Of a stretch of 64,000 nucleotides of DNA, positions 34,478-44,162 are shown one piece after another; position 1 is the first letter of the stretch, and the number at the start of each line of letters is the position of its first letter. Source of the DNA: Kaistella yonginensis (lineage in GTDB: Bacteria > Bacteroidota > Bacteroidia > Flavobacteriales > Weeksellaceae); NCBI RefSeq assembly GCF_030409525.1, contig NZ_JAUFQB010000010.1, positions 62,001-126,000 on the forward strand, written 5' to 3'. Position numbers and translations under genes: made by a program. Under the pieces are notes generated by a model. It worked only from the letters and a program-made list of their open reading frames with translations, was not told the DNA's origin and did not search any database.

Positions 34478-36622
34478 TTACTGTGCCGAAACTTGATTGT
34501 AAATTTCGATTCTGTAATCTTTAATTTTTGCGTTGTCTTGCAAACTTTTCATTAATGCTTGGCCGAACTGCTGTGAGTTTTGTCCAGCAATAGCTTCTGT
34601 CATTTGCTTCAGGTCTCCAGGTTGCTTATTGGTCGTTTCTGATTTTTTCAAAACTACATAAACACCGGTAGCTCCTTCTACTGGATTCGACAATTTATTT
34701 TTGGCAACTCCAAACGCGGCTCCTGCAACTCTTGGTTCCATGGCACCATTAACTTGTGGATTCAACATGTTCACTTGTGCAGATAGTTTTGATACGCCAA
34801 ATTGTTTCGCGATTTGATCTAAACTCGTTGCTTTCGCTGCATTGATCTTATCGGTGATTTGTTTTGCCATCAATTTATTTTTCACGATCGGTTCAATCTG
34901 CGCTCTTACTGCTTCTGGATCTGCAGGGCCTGCCTCTTGTACCCCATTGACGTAAGCAACAATTCGGTCACCAGTTCCATCTACGGTGAAGATATCGGTA
35001 TCTCCTTTTTTTCTTTTCTTATTAAATGCCCAAGCGATGATTTCTTCATCTTTATCTGTTCCTAAACCAGGAAGCTGACCTTGGAATCTTCCAACTTCAG
35101 TTGGGTTAAAGAATACATACTTGCTTTTTTTAGCAAGGTTAGCAAAGTCGTTGAAACTTTTACCTTGCACCTGCTGAATGTATTTTGTAGCTTTTGTATA
35201 GATTTCGTTTTCTGTTTTGTCAGAAGCTTTCACCGTCTTAACCAAGTTTGCGACTTTGTACGCCATGGTTCCGGCTTTTTTATCTTCAATATTGATGATA
35301 TGATAACCATATTGGGTTTCAACTACGGCAGTTGCTCCTTTTCCGTTGGTGGCTAAGAAATTTAAATATTCTGGCACAAATGGTGTCGCAGGAGTGGTCC
35401 AACCCACACTTCCACCTTGAGCGGCAGAGCCTGGATCTGAGGAGTATTTTAAGAATTCTGCGAATTTAGACGGATCAGCTTTGACCGCAGCTCCAATAGA
35501 ATCTGCTAATTTTTTAGCTTCGTCTTTCGTTCTTGTAACATCACCCGCTGCTTGATTTCCTTTGTAGGTTACCAAAATATGACGTGATAAGGTAGAATCA
35601 GAAGGTTTTTTATCTAATAATTTAGAAACCACATAAAAGTTTTGTTCTTTGTAAGGGCCAAAAGTTGTACCTACACTTGCAGTTGCAACCTTATCTCTAA
35701 TTGCCATAGGCAACTGATCTGTAGAAAAATAGGTTGGGTTGAACGGCAAGTCAGAATTTAACGCAATAAACATGGAGTCGTTGGTTGTATTTTGAAAACT
35801 TTCTTTTCCGCTTAAGTCGCTTCCTTCTTTAAATAATTTATTGATTTCAGTTTCTGAAGCAGTTTCATCTTGGGTACTTGGCGCAGCTGGAAAATATACA
35901 AGCCCTAAATTTCTACTGGCATCTCGTTTAAACAAAATGGGATGAGCTTTAATATAATCTGTTAAATCCTGTGTTGTTACTTTTACAGGGTTTTTCTGTG
36001 CATATACATTGTAATCAATTTTAACAAAATCAATATCTGCCAACTGATCTCTTTCTTTCATGATTTCCTCTGCTTCTTTTTTACTCACAGTGATTCCTGT
36101 AGTCACATTTGCAAAAAGTTGTCTGGCCATCATTCTGTATTCAATTGATTTTCTGGTCTTCATCCAGTTGTTGTACATTTCCAGATTGGTGCCTTTCATT
36201 TGTTCAACTTGACCTTTAATTTCCTGAACTTTGAAATTGCCTTTTTCGTCGAAGTTTTCTTTATTTTGAGCAAATAAAGGATCAAACTGCAATTGATTCC
36301 AGAACATCTCTTCTGTTAAAGTCAAGCCCATTTTATCAAACTGTTGTTTGATGAGTTTAGACTGAATGATCATTTGCCAAGCTTGTTCTTCCAAACCTTT
36401 GGTAGGCTGGCCTTGTTGTTCTGCTTGCTGCTGCAGCATAAACAGTTGGTCATCAAAATCTTCCTTAGAAATCTCTTCGCCGTTTACTTTGCCGTAAACC
36501 CCTGGTTCTGCACCAAATAGCTTTTCAAGACTATCGGGATTCACTACGAAAGCCAACATTGCTACTGCAATAATTCCCATCAAAAGCCAAGGTCTGTTTC
36601 TTATTTGTCCTAAAATTGCCAT
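34478..36622 (-). CDS. PpiD/SurA-type periplasmic peptidyl-prolyl isomerase
   Basis: 714 residues. One N-terminal TM anchor (12-30, PWLLMGIIAVAMLAFVVN), then a SurA-N-like region with YGKVNGEEISKEDF and EEQAWQMIIQSKLIKQ. A parvulin-type PPIase domain lies around residues 340-450 (SRHILVTYKGN ... SSDPGSAAQGGSVGW ... GYHIINIED). This is the PpiD architecture: inner-membrane anchored chaperone that helps fold exported proteins. Monocistronic, divergent from lon. Confidence 0.9.
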   Translation of the reverse strand: MAILGQIRNRPWLLMGIIAVAMLAFVVNPDSLEKLFGAEPGVYGKVNGEEISKEDFDDQLFMLQQQAEQQGQPTKGLEEQAWQMIIQSKLIKQQFDKMGLTLTEEMFWNQLQFDPLFAQNKENFDEKGNFKVQEIKGQVEQMKGTNLEMYNNWMKTRKSIEYRMMARQLFANVTTGITVSKKEAEEIMKERDQLADIDFVKIDYNVYAQKNPVKVTTQDLTDYIKAHPILFKRDASRNLGLVYFPAAPSTQDETASETEINKLFKEGSDLSGKESFQNTTNDSMFIALNSDLPFNPTYFSTDQLPMAIRDKVATASVGTTFGPYKEQNFYVVSKLLDKKPSDSTLSRHILVTYKGNQAAGDVTRTKDEAKKLADSIGAAVKADPSKFAEFLKYSSDPGSAAQGGSVGWTTPATPFVPEYLNFLATNGKGATAVVETQYGYHIINIEDKKAGTMAYKVANLVKTVKASDKTENEIYTKATKYIQQVQGKSFNDFANLAKKSKYVFFNPTEVGRFQGQLPGLGTDKDEEIIAWAFNKKRKKGDTDIFTVDGTGDRIVAYVNGVQEAGPADPEAVRAQIEPIVKNKLMAKQITDKINAAKATSLDQIAKQFGVSKLSAQVNMLNPQVNGAMEPRVAGAAFGVAKNKLSNPVEGATGVYVVLKKSETTNKQPGDLKQMTEAIAGQNSQQFGQALMKSLQDNAKIKDYRIEIYNQVSAQ

Positions 36623-36831
36623 CTTTTTTGTATAATTTTATCAGTTTGCGAAAATACACATTTTTAATAGATTAGAAAAAAAATTACACACTTATTTAAA
36701 ACTACATCAATTCCAGCGGTAATTTTGTCTAAATTTTTCGATGGCATAATGCTTGTCAAATTATACAGACCCTACAAATACCCGTACTTTTCAATGGAAA
36801 TACGGATAAGCACCTTTAATTACCTATAAAA

Positions 36832-36848
36832 AATGACAATTTGTCATT
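36832..36848. promoter_or_regulatory. Palindrome just upstream of lon
   Basis: AATGACAA - T - TTGTCATT, perfect 8-bp arms around one base, ending 9 bp before the lon ATG. It may be an operator or a leader structure affecting translation. Confidence 0.45.
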
Positions 36849-36857
36849 AATCATATT

Positions 36858-39263
36858 ATGAAAGAATTTGAAGATCTCAACTTTGACGAAATTTTAGACG
36901 ACGGTTTCAGTATTTTATCTGAAGAAATCAACATTTCTGATTTAGAAAACCTGGACGAGCATAACGAGCAAACTATTTTCCCAATCTTACCGGTTAGGAA
37001 TATGGTCATGTTCCCTAAAGTTATTATTCCAATAACTGCGGGCAGAGCCATGTCGATTAAACTTTTAGAAGAAGCCCAGCGCAACAATGAATACATCGGG
37101 ATTCTTACCCAAAATAATTCGAGTATCGAAAATCCAACCACCGATGATTTATTCAGCGTGGGTACGTTAGCAAAAATCATTAAAATCATTAAACTTCCTG
37201 AAGGGAATGTGACGGCGATTACCAGAGGTTTCCAAAGATTTAAAGTCAAAGAATTTACCGGTAAAAAACCTTATTTTAAAGCTTCGATAACCAAATTAAA
37301 AGACAGTTCTACTAAGAAAAAAGACGAATACGAAGCGCTTTTGGAAAATGTAAAAGATCTGGCTTTAAAAATTATCGACATCGATCCCAATATTCCAAAT
37401 GCGGCCAACTTTGCCGTAAAAAATATTTCTGCCAATGAGGATTTGCTGAATTTTATTTGCTCCAATGCTAGTTTTTCGCCCAACGAAAAACAGAAATTAC
37501 TGGAGGAAAAAAGTTTGATGATTCGTGCGGAAAAATGTTATGCTTTGATGCATGATGAATATCGGAAATTAGAATTGCGCAGTCAGATTCACAATAAAAC
37601 TTCCAAAGACCTTGATAAACAACAAAGAGAATATTTTCTAAATCAACAAATTAGAACCATTCAAGATGAATTGGGCGGTGGCCCTGAATCTGATGTTGAG
37701 GAACTATTAGAAAAAGCTAAAAAAATCAAGTGGAACGATGAAGTTGATGAGCATTTCAAAAAAGAAATCAATCGTCTTCAGCGACAGAACCCAAATTCTC
37801 CTGATTATAATGTTCAGAGAAACTACCTCGACTTCTTCACAGACTTGCCTTGGGAAAAATACTCGAAAGATGTTTTCGATATTATTAAAGCGGAAAAAGT
37901 TTTAGATAAAGCGCATTACGGACTGGAAGATATTAAGAAAAGAATCTTAGAACACATGGCAGTTCTGAAACTGAAAAACAATATGAAATCACCGATTTTG
38001 TGCTTGGTGGGTCCACCGGGAGTGGGTAAAACCTCGTTAGGAAAATCAGTTGCAGATGCTTTGGGTAGAAAATATATTCGTGTTTCCTTGGGCGGACTTC
38101 ATGATGAATCTGAAATCCGGGGACACCGGAAAACCTACATTGGTGCCATGGCTGGGCGTATTCTGCAATCTATTAAAAAAGCAGGAACCTCTAATCCTGT
38201 TATTGTTTTAGATGAAATTGACAAAATAGGACAAGGAATTCATGGTGATCCAAGTTCTGCTTTATTAGAGGTTTTGGATCCTGAGCAGAACAATTCTTTC
38301 TATGATAACTTTTTAGAAATGGGCTACGATTTATCGAAAGTAATGTTTATCGCCACGGCCAATTCACTTTCCACGATACAGCGCCCATTGCTTGATCGAA
38401 TGGAAATCATCGAAATTGCCGGGTATACTTTAGAAGAAAAGGTAGAAATTGCCAAACGCCATCTTATTAAAAAGCAACAGGAAGAAAACGGTTTGGAAGT
38501 GAAATCTTTTAAACTGGGAAATGCAGAATTGAAACACATCATTGATGCGCACACCTCTGAAAGTGGTGTTCGAGGTTTAGAAAAGCAAATTGCATCTGTT
38601 GCCAGATGGGTAGCGTTGCAAACCGCGATGGAAAAGGATTACGAACCTAAAATAATGCTTGAAAAAGTGGATGAAATTCTAGGCGTACCACGACCGAAAA
38701 ACTTATCGGAGATTACCAGTGTCCCAGGGGTAGTAACTGGCTTAGCTTGGACTCAAGTTGGAGGAGATATTCTTTTTATTGAAAGCATTTTGAGTGAAGG
38801 AAAAGGGATTTTAACCATGACCGGAAATCTCGGTAATGTGATGAAAGAATCGGCAACCATTGCTTTGGAGTATATTAAAGCCAAACACCAGGAGTTGGGA
38901 ATTTCGTCCGAAGATATTCAGAAAAACAATATTCACGTGCATGTTCCGGAAGGTGCAACGCCAAAAGACGGACCTTCTGCAGGAATTGCTATGTTGACTT
39001 CTATTGTGTCGAGTTTTAAAAATAAAAAAGTAAAATCTCATCTTGCAATGACCGGTGAAATTACCTTGCGTGGAAAAGTTCTTCCGGTGGGAGGAATTAA
39101 GGAGAAACTTCTCGCTGCAGCCCGCGCTGGCATTAAAGAAATTATTCTTTGTGAAGCCAACCGAAAAGATGTAGAAGAAATCAAAAAGGATTATCTGAAA
39201 AATCTAAAAATCAATTATGTTAGCCGAATGGGCGAAGTGATTGAGCTGGCGATAGAGTCTTAA
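36858..39263 (+). CDS. lon: ATP-dependent protease Lon
   Basis: 801 residues, cytoplasmic. The N-terminal LAN domain (from FPILPVRNMVMFPKV) binds substrates. The AAA+ domain has Walker A GPPGVGKTS and Walker B VIVLDEIDKI. The C-terminal protease has the Ser-Lys dyad: Ser707 in KDGPSAG and Lys750 in GGIKEKL, 43 residues apart as in E. coli Lon. Complete and standard. A strong terminator follows. Confidence 0.97.
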   Translation: MKEFEDLNFDEILDDGFSILSEEINISDLENLDEHNEQTIFPILPVRNMVMFPKVIIPITAGRAMSIKLLEEAQRNNEYIGILTQNNSSIENPTTDDLFSVGTLAKIIKIIKLPEGNVTAITRGFQRFKVKEFTGKKPYFKASITKLKDSSTKKKDEYEALLENVKDLALKIIDIDPNIPNAANFAVKNISANEDLLNFICSNASFSPNEKQKLLEEKSLMIRAEKCYALMHDEYRKLELRSQIHNKTSKDLDKQQREYFLNQQIRTIQDELGGGPESDVEELLEKAKKIKWNDEVDEHFKKEINRLQRQNPNSPDYNVQRNYLDFFTDLPWEKYSKDVFDIIKAEKVLDKAHYGLEDIKKRILEHMAVLKLKNNMKSPILCLVGPPGVGKTSLGKSVADALGRKYIRVSLGGLHDESEIRGHRKTYIGAMAGRILQSIKKAGTSNPVIVLDEIDKIGQGIHGDPSSALLEVLDPEQNNSFYDNFLEMGYDLSKVMFIATANSLSTIQRPLLDRMEIIEIAGYTLEEKVEIAKRHLIKKQQEENGLEVKSFKLGNAELKHIIDAHTSESGVRGLEKQIASVARWVALQTAMEKDYEPKIMLEKVDEILGVPRPKNLSEITSVPGVVTGLAWTQVGGDILFIESILSEGKGILTMTGNLGNVMKESATIALEYIKAKHQELGISSEDIQKNNIHVHVPEGATPKDGPSAGIAMLTSIVSSFKNKKVKSHLAMTGEITLRGKVLPVGGIKEKLLAAARAGIKEIILCEANRKDVEEIKKDYLKNLKINYVSRMGEVIELAIES

Positions 39264-39323
39264 TTCTCTTCATTTTACACCAATAAAATTTGACATTTGA
39301 AGAGTTTAGATTCGTGAAAATAT

Positions 39324-39355
39324 AAAAAAATTCTGTAGCAATACAGAATTTTTTT
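39324..39355. terminator. lon terminator
   Basis: 14-bp stem AAAAAAATTCTGTA / TACAGAATTTTTTT with a 4-nt loop, 61 bp after the lon stop. Confidence 0.85.
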
Positions 39356-39429
39356 TAATCAATTTCCACAGCATTGAAAATCGATCTCGTTCGGTAAAAA
39401 GCATTATTTTTTGACCTGTTTAAAATAAC

Positions 39430-41676
39430 TTACCCTTTATTAAGTTGATTAAACTCCTTAAATAATTCTAATAGATTCATGATAGACTTTACCAGATCAT
39501 TGGTTTCAAGCAGTAAGGCCAGATAAAATTTACTATTTTTCGGACTCGTTTCTGTGGTCCGGATTCTTATGATTTGCTTTGTAATCAGTTCAGATACTGT
39601 ATTCAAAACCATCTCTTTCTCTTCTAAAATTAAGTCGATTTTATGAAAATCATCAGATTTGAAACTTTCCTCTAAAAGAAGCAATAACTGACTCATTTGA
39701 GAATCAATGGTTTTTAAGTCACTGATCTGATTTTCTTTTAAGGGTTTATGGTTATTATGAACATGGGAGTAACTATTGCTGGTTAGAAAATCTATAGACT
39801 GCACCATATCTTGCAAATAGCTTAAAATTAGAATATAAAATTTGCTTGCTTCTACAGAGTTAGCATCTAAGTTTTTAATGAAATAAAACACGTTACTTTT
39901 CAACTCATCTACTTCCTTTTCTAAACTTTTCTGCTCTTTTTTATTGGCTTTCAGCAGCGCTAAATCGTAGGAACTGATATTATTGATTAAGCTGCTATAA
40001 AGTGAATTTGTTTTACTAAAAACTTTTGATATTTGAGCAGAACTTTCCATAATCATTTCATTTACGGTGCCAATATCTTCTCGACGCAATGTGTTTATTT
40101 CTGCCTCCACTGCGACCTTCTGTTTATATTTTCTAGAACTTCTATATAGTATTATTGCCAGCAAAAGCAAAAGCCCCACAAAAGCGAATACTTCACCAAT
40201 TTTCAATATATAAGCGATTGTACACGCCAATAAAAATGCAACAATCGCCGTGAAAAACCAGCCACCGATTACTTTGAAAACGCCCGCAATTCTGTAAACT
40301 GCACTTTCCCGATCCCACGCTCTGTCTGCAAATGAAGTTCCCATGGCAACCATAAAAGTAACATAGGTGGTAGATAACGGTAATTTCATCGAAGTACCAA
40401 TTGCAATTAAGATACTTGCAACCATTAAATTAACAGAAGCACGTACCATATCGAAAGCTGGTTCGTCTGCTTTATTTTTAGTAGATTTCGGTACGCTTCG
40501 AAATCTTCTATTGATATTAATTTGTACTCTTTTTGGTAGAAAATGATTGATGCCTTCTCCAATATTGACTCCAGCTCGTACGATGGCGCGGGAAATGGTG
40601 TTCGGGGTAAATTTTTCTACACCATCACCTTGTCTGGATAAATTGACGCCAGTTTCTATAACGCTTCGTGCCTTTTTTGAAGTCCAAAGCGTAACAACCA
40701 TGATCACGCCCGCAAATAGTAAAAAATAGAAAGGCGCAACAATATCATTATTGGCCAAATCTCCCATCATAAATGCATCACCAGAAATACCACTTCCGCT
40801 AAAAATTTCATAAGAATTGAAAGCTGCAATGGGAACTCCAATAAAATTGACCAAATCATTCCCTGCAAATGCAAGCGCCAGCGCAAAGGTGCCAATCAAG
40901 ATGATTACCCGTAAAATATTGATCTTGAAAACGCTAATCAAAATCTGAGATAAGGCTGTAAATAAAATAAAATTACCACCTAAAATGAAAAATTGATGTT
41001 GATCGATCCACGCAAACTGTTCCTCAGATATGAATGAAACTCCTTTTAATCCTTTAATCAAAATGAAAAAAGTAATTGCTGTAATTGCGGCACCACCGAA
41101 GATGGCTCCAAAATATTTAAGCTTCTTTTCAAAATGAAAGGTAAATATTAATCGGGAAATATATTGTACAAAACCACCAATCGTAAAAGATAAAAATACG
41201 GACAAAAGGATACTATAAACAATCATAGAGGCTTTCTTTGTATTGATATATGCTCCCAAATTATCCAGACTTTCATCGGAGGTCACAATTTTATATACTG
41301 CCAGACAAACTGCCGCACCCAATAATTCAAAAATAATAGAAACCGTGGTTAAAGTTGGCAATCCTAAGCTATTGAAAACATCTAATAAAAGGATATCTGC
41401 AATCATCACTGCAAGAAAAATGATCATCACATCATTAAAGCTAAACATGCTCGGCACAAAAATGCCGCTTCGTGCAATCTCCATCATCCCACTTGAAAAT
41501 AGGGCGCCGATAAGAACACCCAGGCTCGCAACAATCATGGTGATTTTAAAAGAAATGGCTTTCGAACCTATTGCCGAATTTAAAAAATTTACTGCATCAT
41601 TGCTCACACCAACCACCAAATCAATGATTGCTAATATTCCTAAGGCAATAAGCATAATTATATAAATTTGCTCCAT
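39430..41676 (-). CDS. PiT-family inorganic phosphate transporter with helical C-terminal domain
   Basis: 748 residues. The TM region (about 1-525) carries the two PiT signatures: DLVVGVSNDAVNFLNSAIGS near residue 19 and FAGNDLVNFIGVPIAAFNS near 282. The last 220 residues are soluble, helical and rich in Ser, Lys, Glu and Asn, resembling a PhoU/DUF47-like regulator fused to the transporter; this resemblance is inferred from pattern, not alignment. Cation-coupled phosphate uptake across the inner membrane is the expected role. Confidence 0.88.
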   Translation of the reverse strand: MEQIYIIMLIALGILAIIDLVVGVSNDAVNFLNSAIGSKAISFKITMIVASLGVLIGALFSSGMMEIARSGIFVPSMFSFNDVMIIFLAVMIADILLLDVFNSLGLPTLTTVSIIFELLGAAVCLAVYKIVTSDESLDNLGAYINTKKASMIVYSILLSVFLSFTIGGFVQYISRLIFTFHFEKKLKYFGAIFGGAAITAITFFILIKGLKGVSFISEEQFAWIDQHQFFILGGNFILFTALSQILISVFKINILRVIILIGTFALALAFAGNDLVNFIGVPIAAFNSYEIFSGSGISGDAFMMGDLANNDIVAPFYFLLFAGVIMVVTLWTSKKARSVIETGVNLSRQGDGVEKFTPNTISRAIVRAGVNIGEGINHFLPKRVQININRRFRSVPKSTKNKADEPAFDMVRASVNLMVASILIAIGTSMKLPLSTTYVTFMVAMGTSFADRAWDRESAVYRIAGVFKVIGGWFFTAIVAFLLACTIAYILKIGEVFAFVGLLLLLAIILYRSSRKYKQKVAVEAEINTLRREDIGTVNEMIMESSAQISKVFSKTNSLYSSLINNISSYDLALLKANKKEQKSLEKEVDELKSNVFYFIKNLDANSVEASKFYILILSYLQDMVQSIDFLTSNSYSHVHNNHKPLKENQISDLKTIDSQMSQLLLLLEESFKSDDFHKIDLILEEKEMVLNTVSELITKQIIRIRTTETSPKNSKFYLALLLETNDLVKSIMNLLELFKEFNQLNKG

Positions 41677-41806
41677 TTACAAATGTTTTATTGTACTGCA
41701 AAAATCGGTTATCATTTCCGTTTATACATTAACTTAATGTTAAATTCCTAGATCGATAAGATTTCGACTAATTAAAGTATAATTGCAGAGTATCGCTTTC
41801 TATATT

Positions 41807-41836
41807 CAATTTTTGTCAATTTTTGTCAATTTTTTT
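41807..41836. repeat. 10-bp tandem repeat
   Basis: CAATTTTTGT repeated 2.8 times, within the intergenic region between the phosphate transporter and the AI-2E gene. Low complexity. Confidence 0.6.
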
Positions 41837-41933
41837 AAGAATAATATCAATTTTATAGAATACATGACAAAATTAACTCTTCTAGATCACTTGTATTAAT
41901 ACTATATTAAAGCCTCCCCATCTAAAAAAGAAA

Positions 41934-41941
41934 TATCTTTG
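41934..41941 (+). promoter_or_regulatory. -7 box for the AI-2E family gene
   Basis: TATCTTTG matches TAnnTTTG, 23 bp before the ATG at 41965. No good -33 element. Confidence 0.4.
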
Positions 41942-41964
41942 CACAATTAGATAATTGCTTCAAA

Positions 41965-43071
41965 ATGAAAATACAACTCCCTTTTGTATTGCGACTCGCT
42001 TTAATCCTCATCAGCATTTTAGCGGTAGGATATTTGGCTAAAATTGGAAAAACAGTCTTGGCACCGTTGTTTTTTTCAATCTTAATGGCGCTTTTATTTC
42101 TTCCATTTGCTAATTTTCTGGAGCGAAAGCTTAGGTTTTCTAGAACAATATCTACCTTTTCGTCTTTGCTATTGATGATGGCCGTTTTAACGGGGCTGGT
42201 TTATTTCTTTTCGACGCAGCTCAGTGATTTTGCCAATGATCTTCCGGTTTTAAAATCACAAGTTTCCGAATCATTTACTGAACTGCAAATTTGGATTTCC
42301 AAGACCTTTGATCTGAACTTTAACGCGCAAATGAGTTACCTCAATCAAGCTTTAGAAAAATTACTTTCCTCAACGGCACTTATTTTAGGCTTCACCGTTT
42401 CTATGTTTTCTTCTACGATGGCTTTTTTCTTGTTCAGTGCCTTATTTTTCATCTTTATTTTAAATTATCGCCGGCTGCTGTACCAATTCATTATTTCGAT
42501 TTTTCATAACCAACATTTTGAAAGAGTGAATGAAGGGATTATGGAAATTCAAAAAATAATTAAAGAATATATTTCCGGATTATTTATTCAGATTGTCATT
42601 GTCAGCACCTTAACCAGTATTTTACTTTCTGTGCTCGGTGTAAAATATGCGATTCTTTTGGGTGTTTTAACGGGATTAATGAATGTGATTCCTTATGTTG
42701 GCATTATATTTTCCACTTTAATTGCCTGTTTAATTTCTTTTGCAACTGGTGGAAACCATACGCTTTTTGTCTTGGTAGGCTACTTCATCATCCACGCCAT
42801 CGATGGGAATATTATTCTGCCCTTGGTGGTGGGCTCAAAAGTAAAGATCAACGCACTTTTTACATTCATCGGACTTTTAATTGGTGAAGAATTATGGGGG
42901 ATTTCTGGAATGTTTTTGAGTATTCCTTTCCTGGCCATTTTAAAAATTATTTTTGAAAGAGTAGAAGGGTTACAACCTTGGGGAAGTGTTTTGGGCGAGG
43001 AGACGAAAGTGAAAAAAGCCCGCAAAAAATATAAAATCACCAAGAATATTACTTTAGAAGAAAAAGATTAA
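41965..43071 (+). CDS. AI-2E family transporter (PerM/YdiK-like)
   Basis: 368 residues with about eight TM segments. Typical features are the N-terminal double TM, a periplasmic helical domain (about 95-135), and the C-terminal conserved PYVGIIFSTLIA, DGNIILPLVVGSKVKINALFTFIGLLIGEELWGISGMFLSIP. The name comes from TqsA of E. coli; most members move unknown substrates and some are Na+/H+ antiporters. No link to quorum sensing is visible here. Confidence 0.88.
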   Translation: MKIQLPFVLRLALILISILAVGYLAKIGKTVLAPLFFSILMALLFLPFANFLERKLRFSRTISTFSSLLLMMAVLTGLVYFFSTQLSDFANDLPVLKSQVSESFTELQIWISKTFDLNFNAQMSYLNQALEKLLSSTALILGFTVSMFSSTMAFFLFSALFFIFILNYRRLLYQFIISIFHNQHFERVNEGIMEIQKIIKEYISGLFIQIVIVSTLTSILLSVLGVKYAILLGVLTGLMNVIPYVGIIFSTLIACLISFATGGNHTLFVLVGYFIIHAIDGNIILPLVVGSKVKINALFTFIGLLIGEELWGISGMFLSIPFLAILKIIFERVEGLQPWGSVLGEETKVKKARKKYKITKNITLEEKD

Positions 43072-43201
43072 TATTCAAGAAGTTGATTATCAATTGGTTA
43101 TATTTGTAAAATAATTTTTACAAGAACTATATAATTCATTTACAAACTTTACAAAGAATTCATACGGAAATTTGATTCAATTAATCAATAAAAAATCCGT
43201 T

Positions 43202-44098
43202 ATGAAATCTCCAAAATTTTCCTTCGTTGTTGGATTCCTAATTTTAACCATCATTTTTGCTTGTAACAAAAACGAAACCGTCGGCGAGTACGGTTTGGCT
43301 GATACTGATTACACTGCCAGTACAGAAATCTCCGACAGCATTTCTTCCGTGGCAACCCTTCAGGTAAAAGACAAACAGTTTATCAAATCAGCGGATGTTT
43401 CTATGGAAGTTAAAGATGTTTACGAAGCCACAATTTCCATTGAAAAACAGCTAAAAGAAGTAGGCGGGTTCGTGACCTCTAGCCGTTTGCATTCTCAAAT
43501 TATTTCAGAAGAAACCTTTAACACCTCTGATGAAAACGCGACATTGGTTAGAAAATTCCAAACAGAAAACACCATCCAGGTAAGAGTTCCTACCGCTCAA
43601 TTAGGAGAATTCTTAACTTTCATTCATGATAAGAATCTGTTTCTTACCAGCCGAAATATTACTGCCGAAGAGGTAACTGCCAATATTAAACTTGCGGAAC
43701 TAGAGGTAACAAGAAATAAAAATACGGGCAAGAATATTTCACAATTAAAAACCGACAAAGACCAGGTTATGATGATTGATGATAATGAACGAGAAAAGAA
43801 TGGACAAACAATCTCCAGCTTTGAAATAACGGATCAGTTGAAATACAGCAACGTCGATATTTATCTTAAAGAGCCAAAACTCCGCATCGCTGAAATCCAA
43901 GTTTTCAACACAACAAATATTGACAACAAATACAAATTCAATTTTTTCTATGATTTGAAAAACAGTTTTATAGAAGGTTTTTACTTGATTCAGAAAATCG
44001 CAATTGGTTTGGTTTCCCTTTGGCCAATTTTATTAATTGGAGGAATTGCTTTCTATCTTTTTAGAAAAAGAAAAACAGTTACTAATGCTGAATCCTAA
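43202..44098 (+). CDS. DUF4349 domain-containing lipoprotein
   Basis: 298 residues from the ATG at 43202; an upstream in-frame TTG is less likely. Lipoprotein signal peptide with Cys21 (IIFAC/NKNE). The DUF4349 core begins with QFIKSADVSMEVKDVYEATISIEKQLKEVGGFV and includes IQVRVPTAQLGEFL. A C-terminal TM segment (about 265-290, IGLVSLWPILLIGGIAFYLF) precedes a basic tail. Function unknown. Confidence 0.85.
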   Translation: MKSPKFSFVVGFLILTIIFACNKNETVGEYGLADTDYTASTEISDSISSVATLQVKDKQFIKSADVSMEVKDVYEATISIEKQLKEVGGFVTSSRLHSQIISEETFNTSDENATLVRKFQTENTIQVRVPTAQLGEFLTFIHDKNLFLTSRNITAEEVTANIKLAELEVTRNKNTGKNISQLKTDKDQVMMIDDNEREKNGQTISSFEITDQLKYSNVDIYLKEPKLRIAEIQVFNTTNIDNKYKFNFFYDLKNSFIEGFYLIQKIAIGLVSLWPILLIGGIAFYLFRKRKTVTNAES

Positions 44099-44124
44099 TA
44101 CTTCTGAATAGATGATAAGGATTT

Positions 44125-44157
44125 AAACCGTCAAGGTTTTCAAAACTTTGACGGTTT
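44125..44157. terminator. Palindromic terminator between convergent genes
   Basis: 16-bp arms (AAACCGTCAAGGTTTT and near-complement, 15 of 16) around a single C. Same design as the palindrome at 10475-10507. It ends 6 bp before the DUF3857 gene stop. Confidence 0.75.
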
Positions 44158-44162
44158 CTACA

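Noticed and set aside
41807-41836. Short tandem repeat as an iteron or replication origin
   Set aside because: Fewer than three copies of a low-complexity 10-mer, no DnaA boxes or replication genes nearby.
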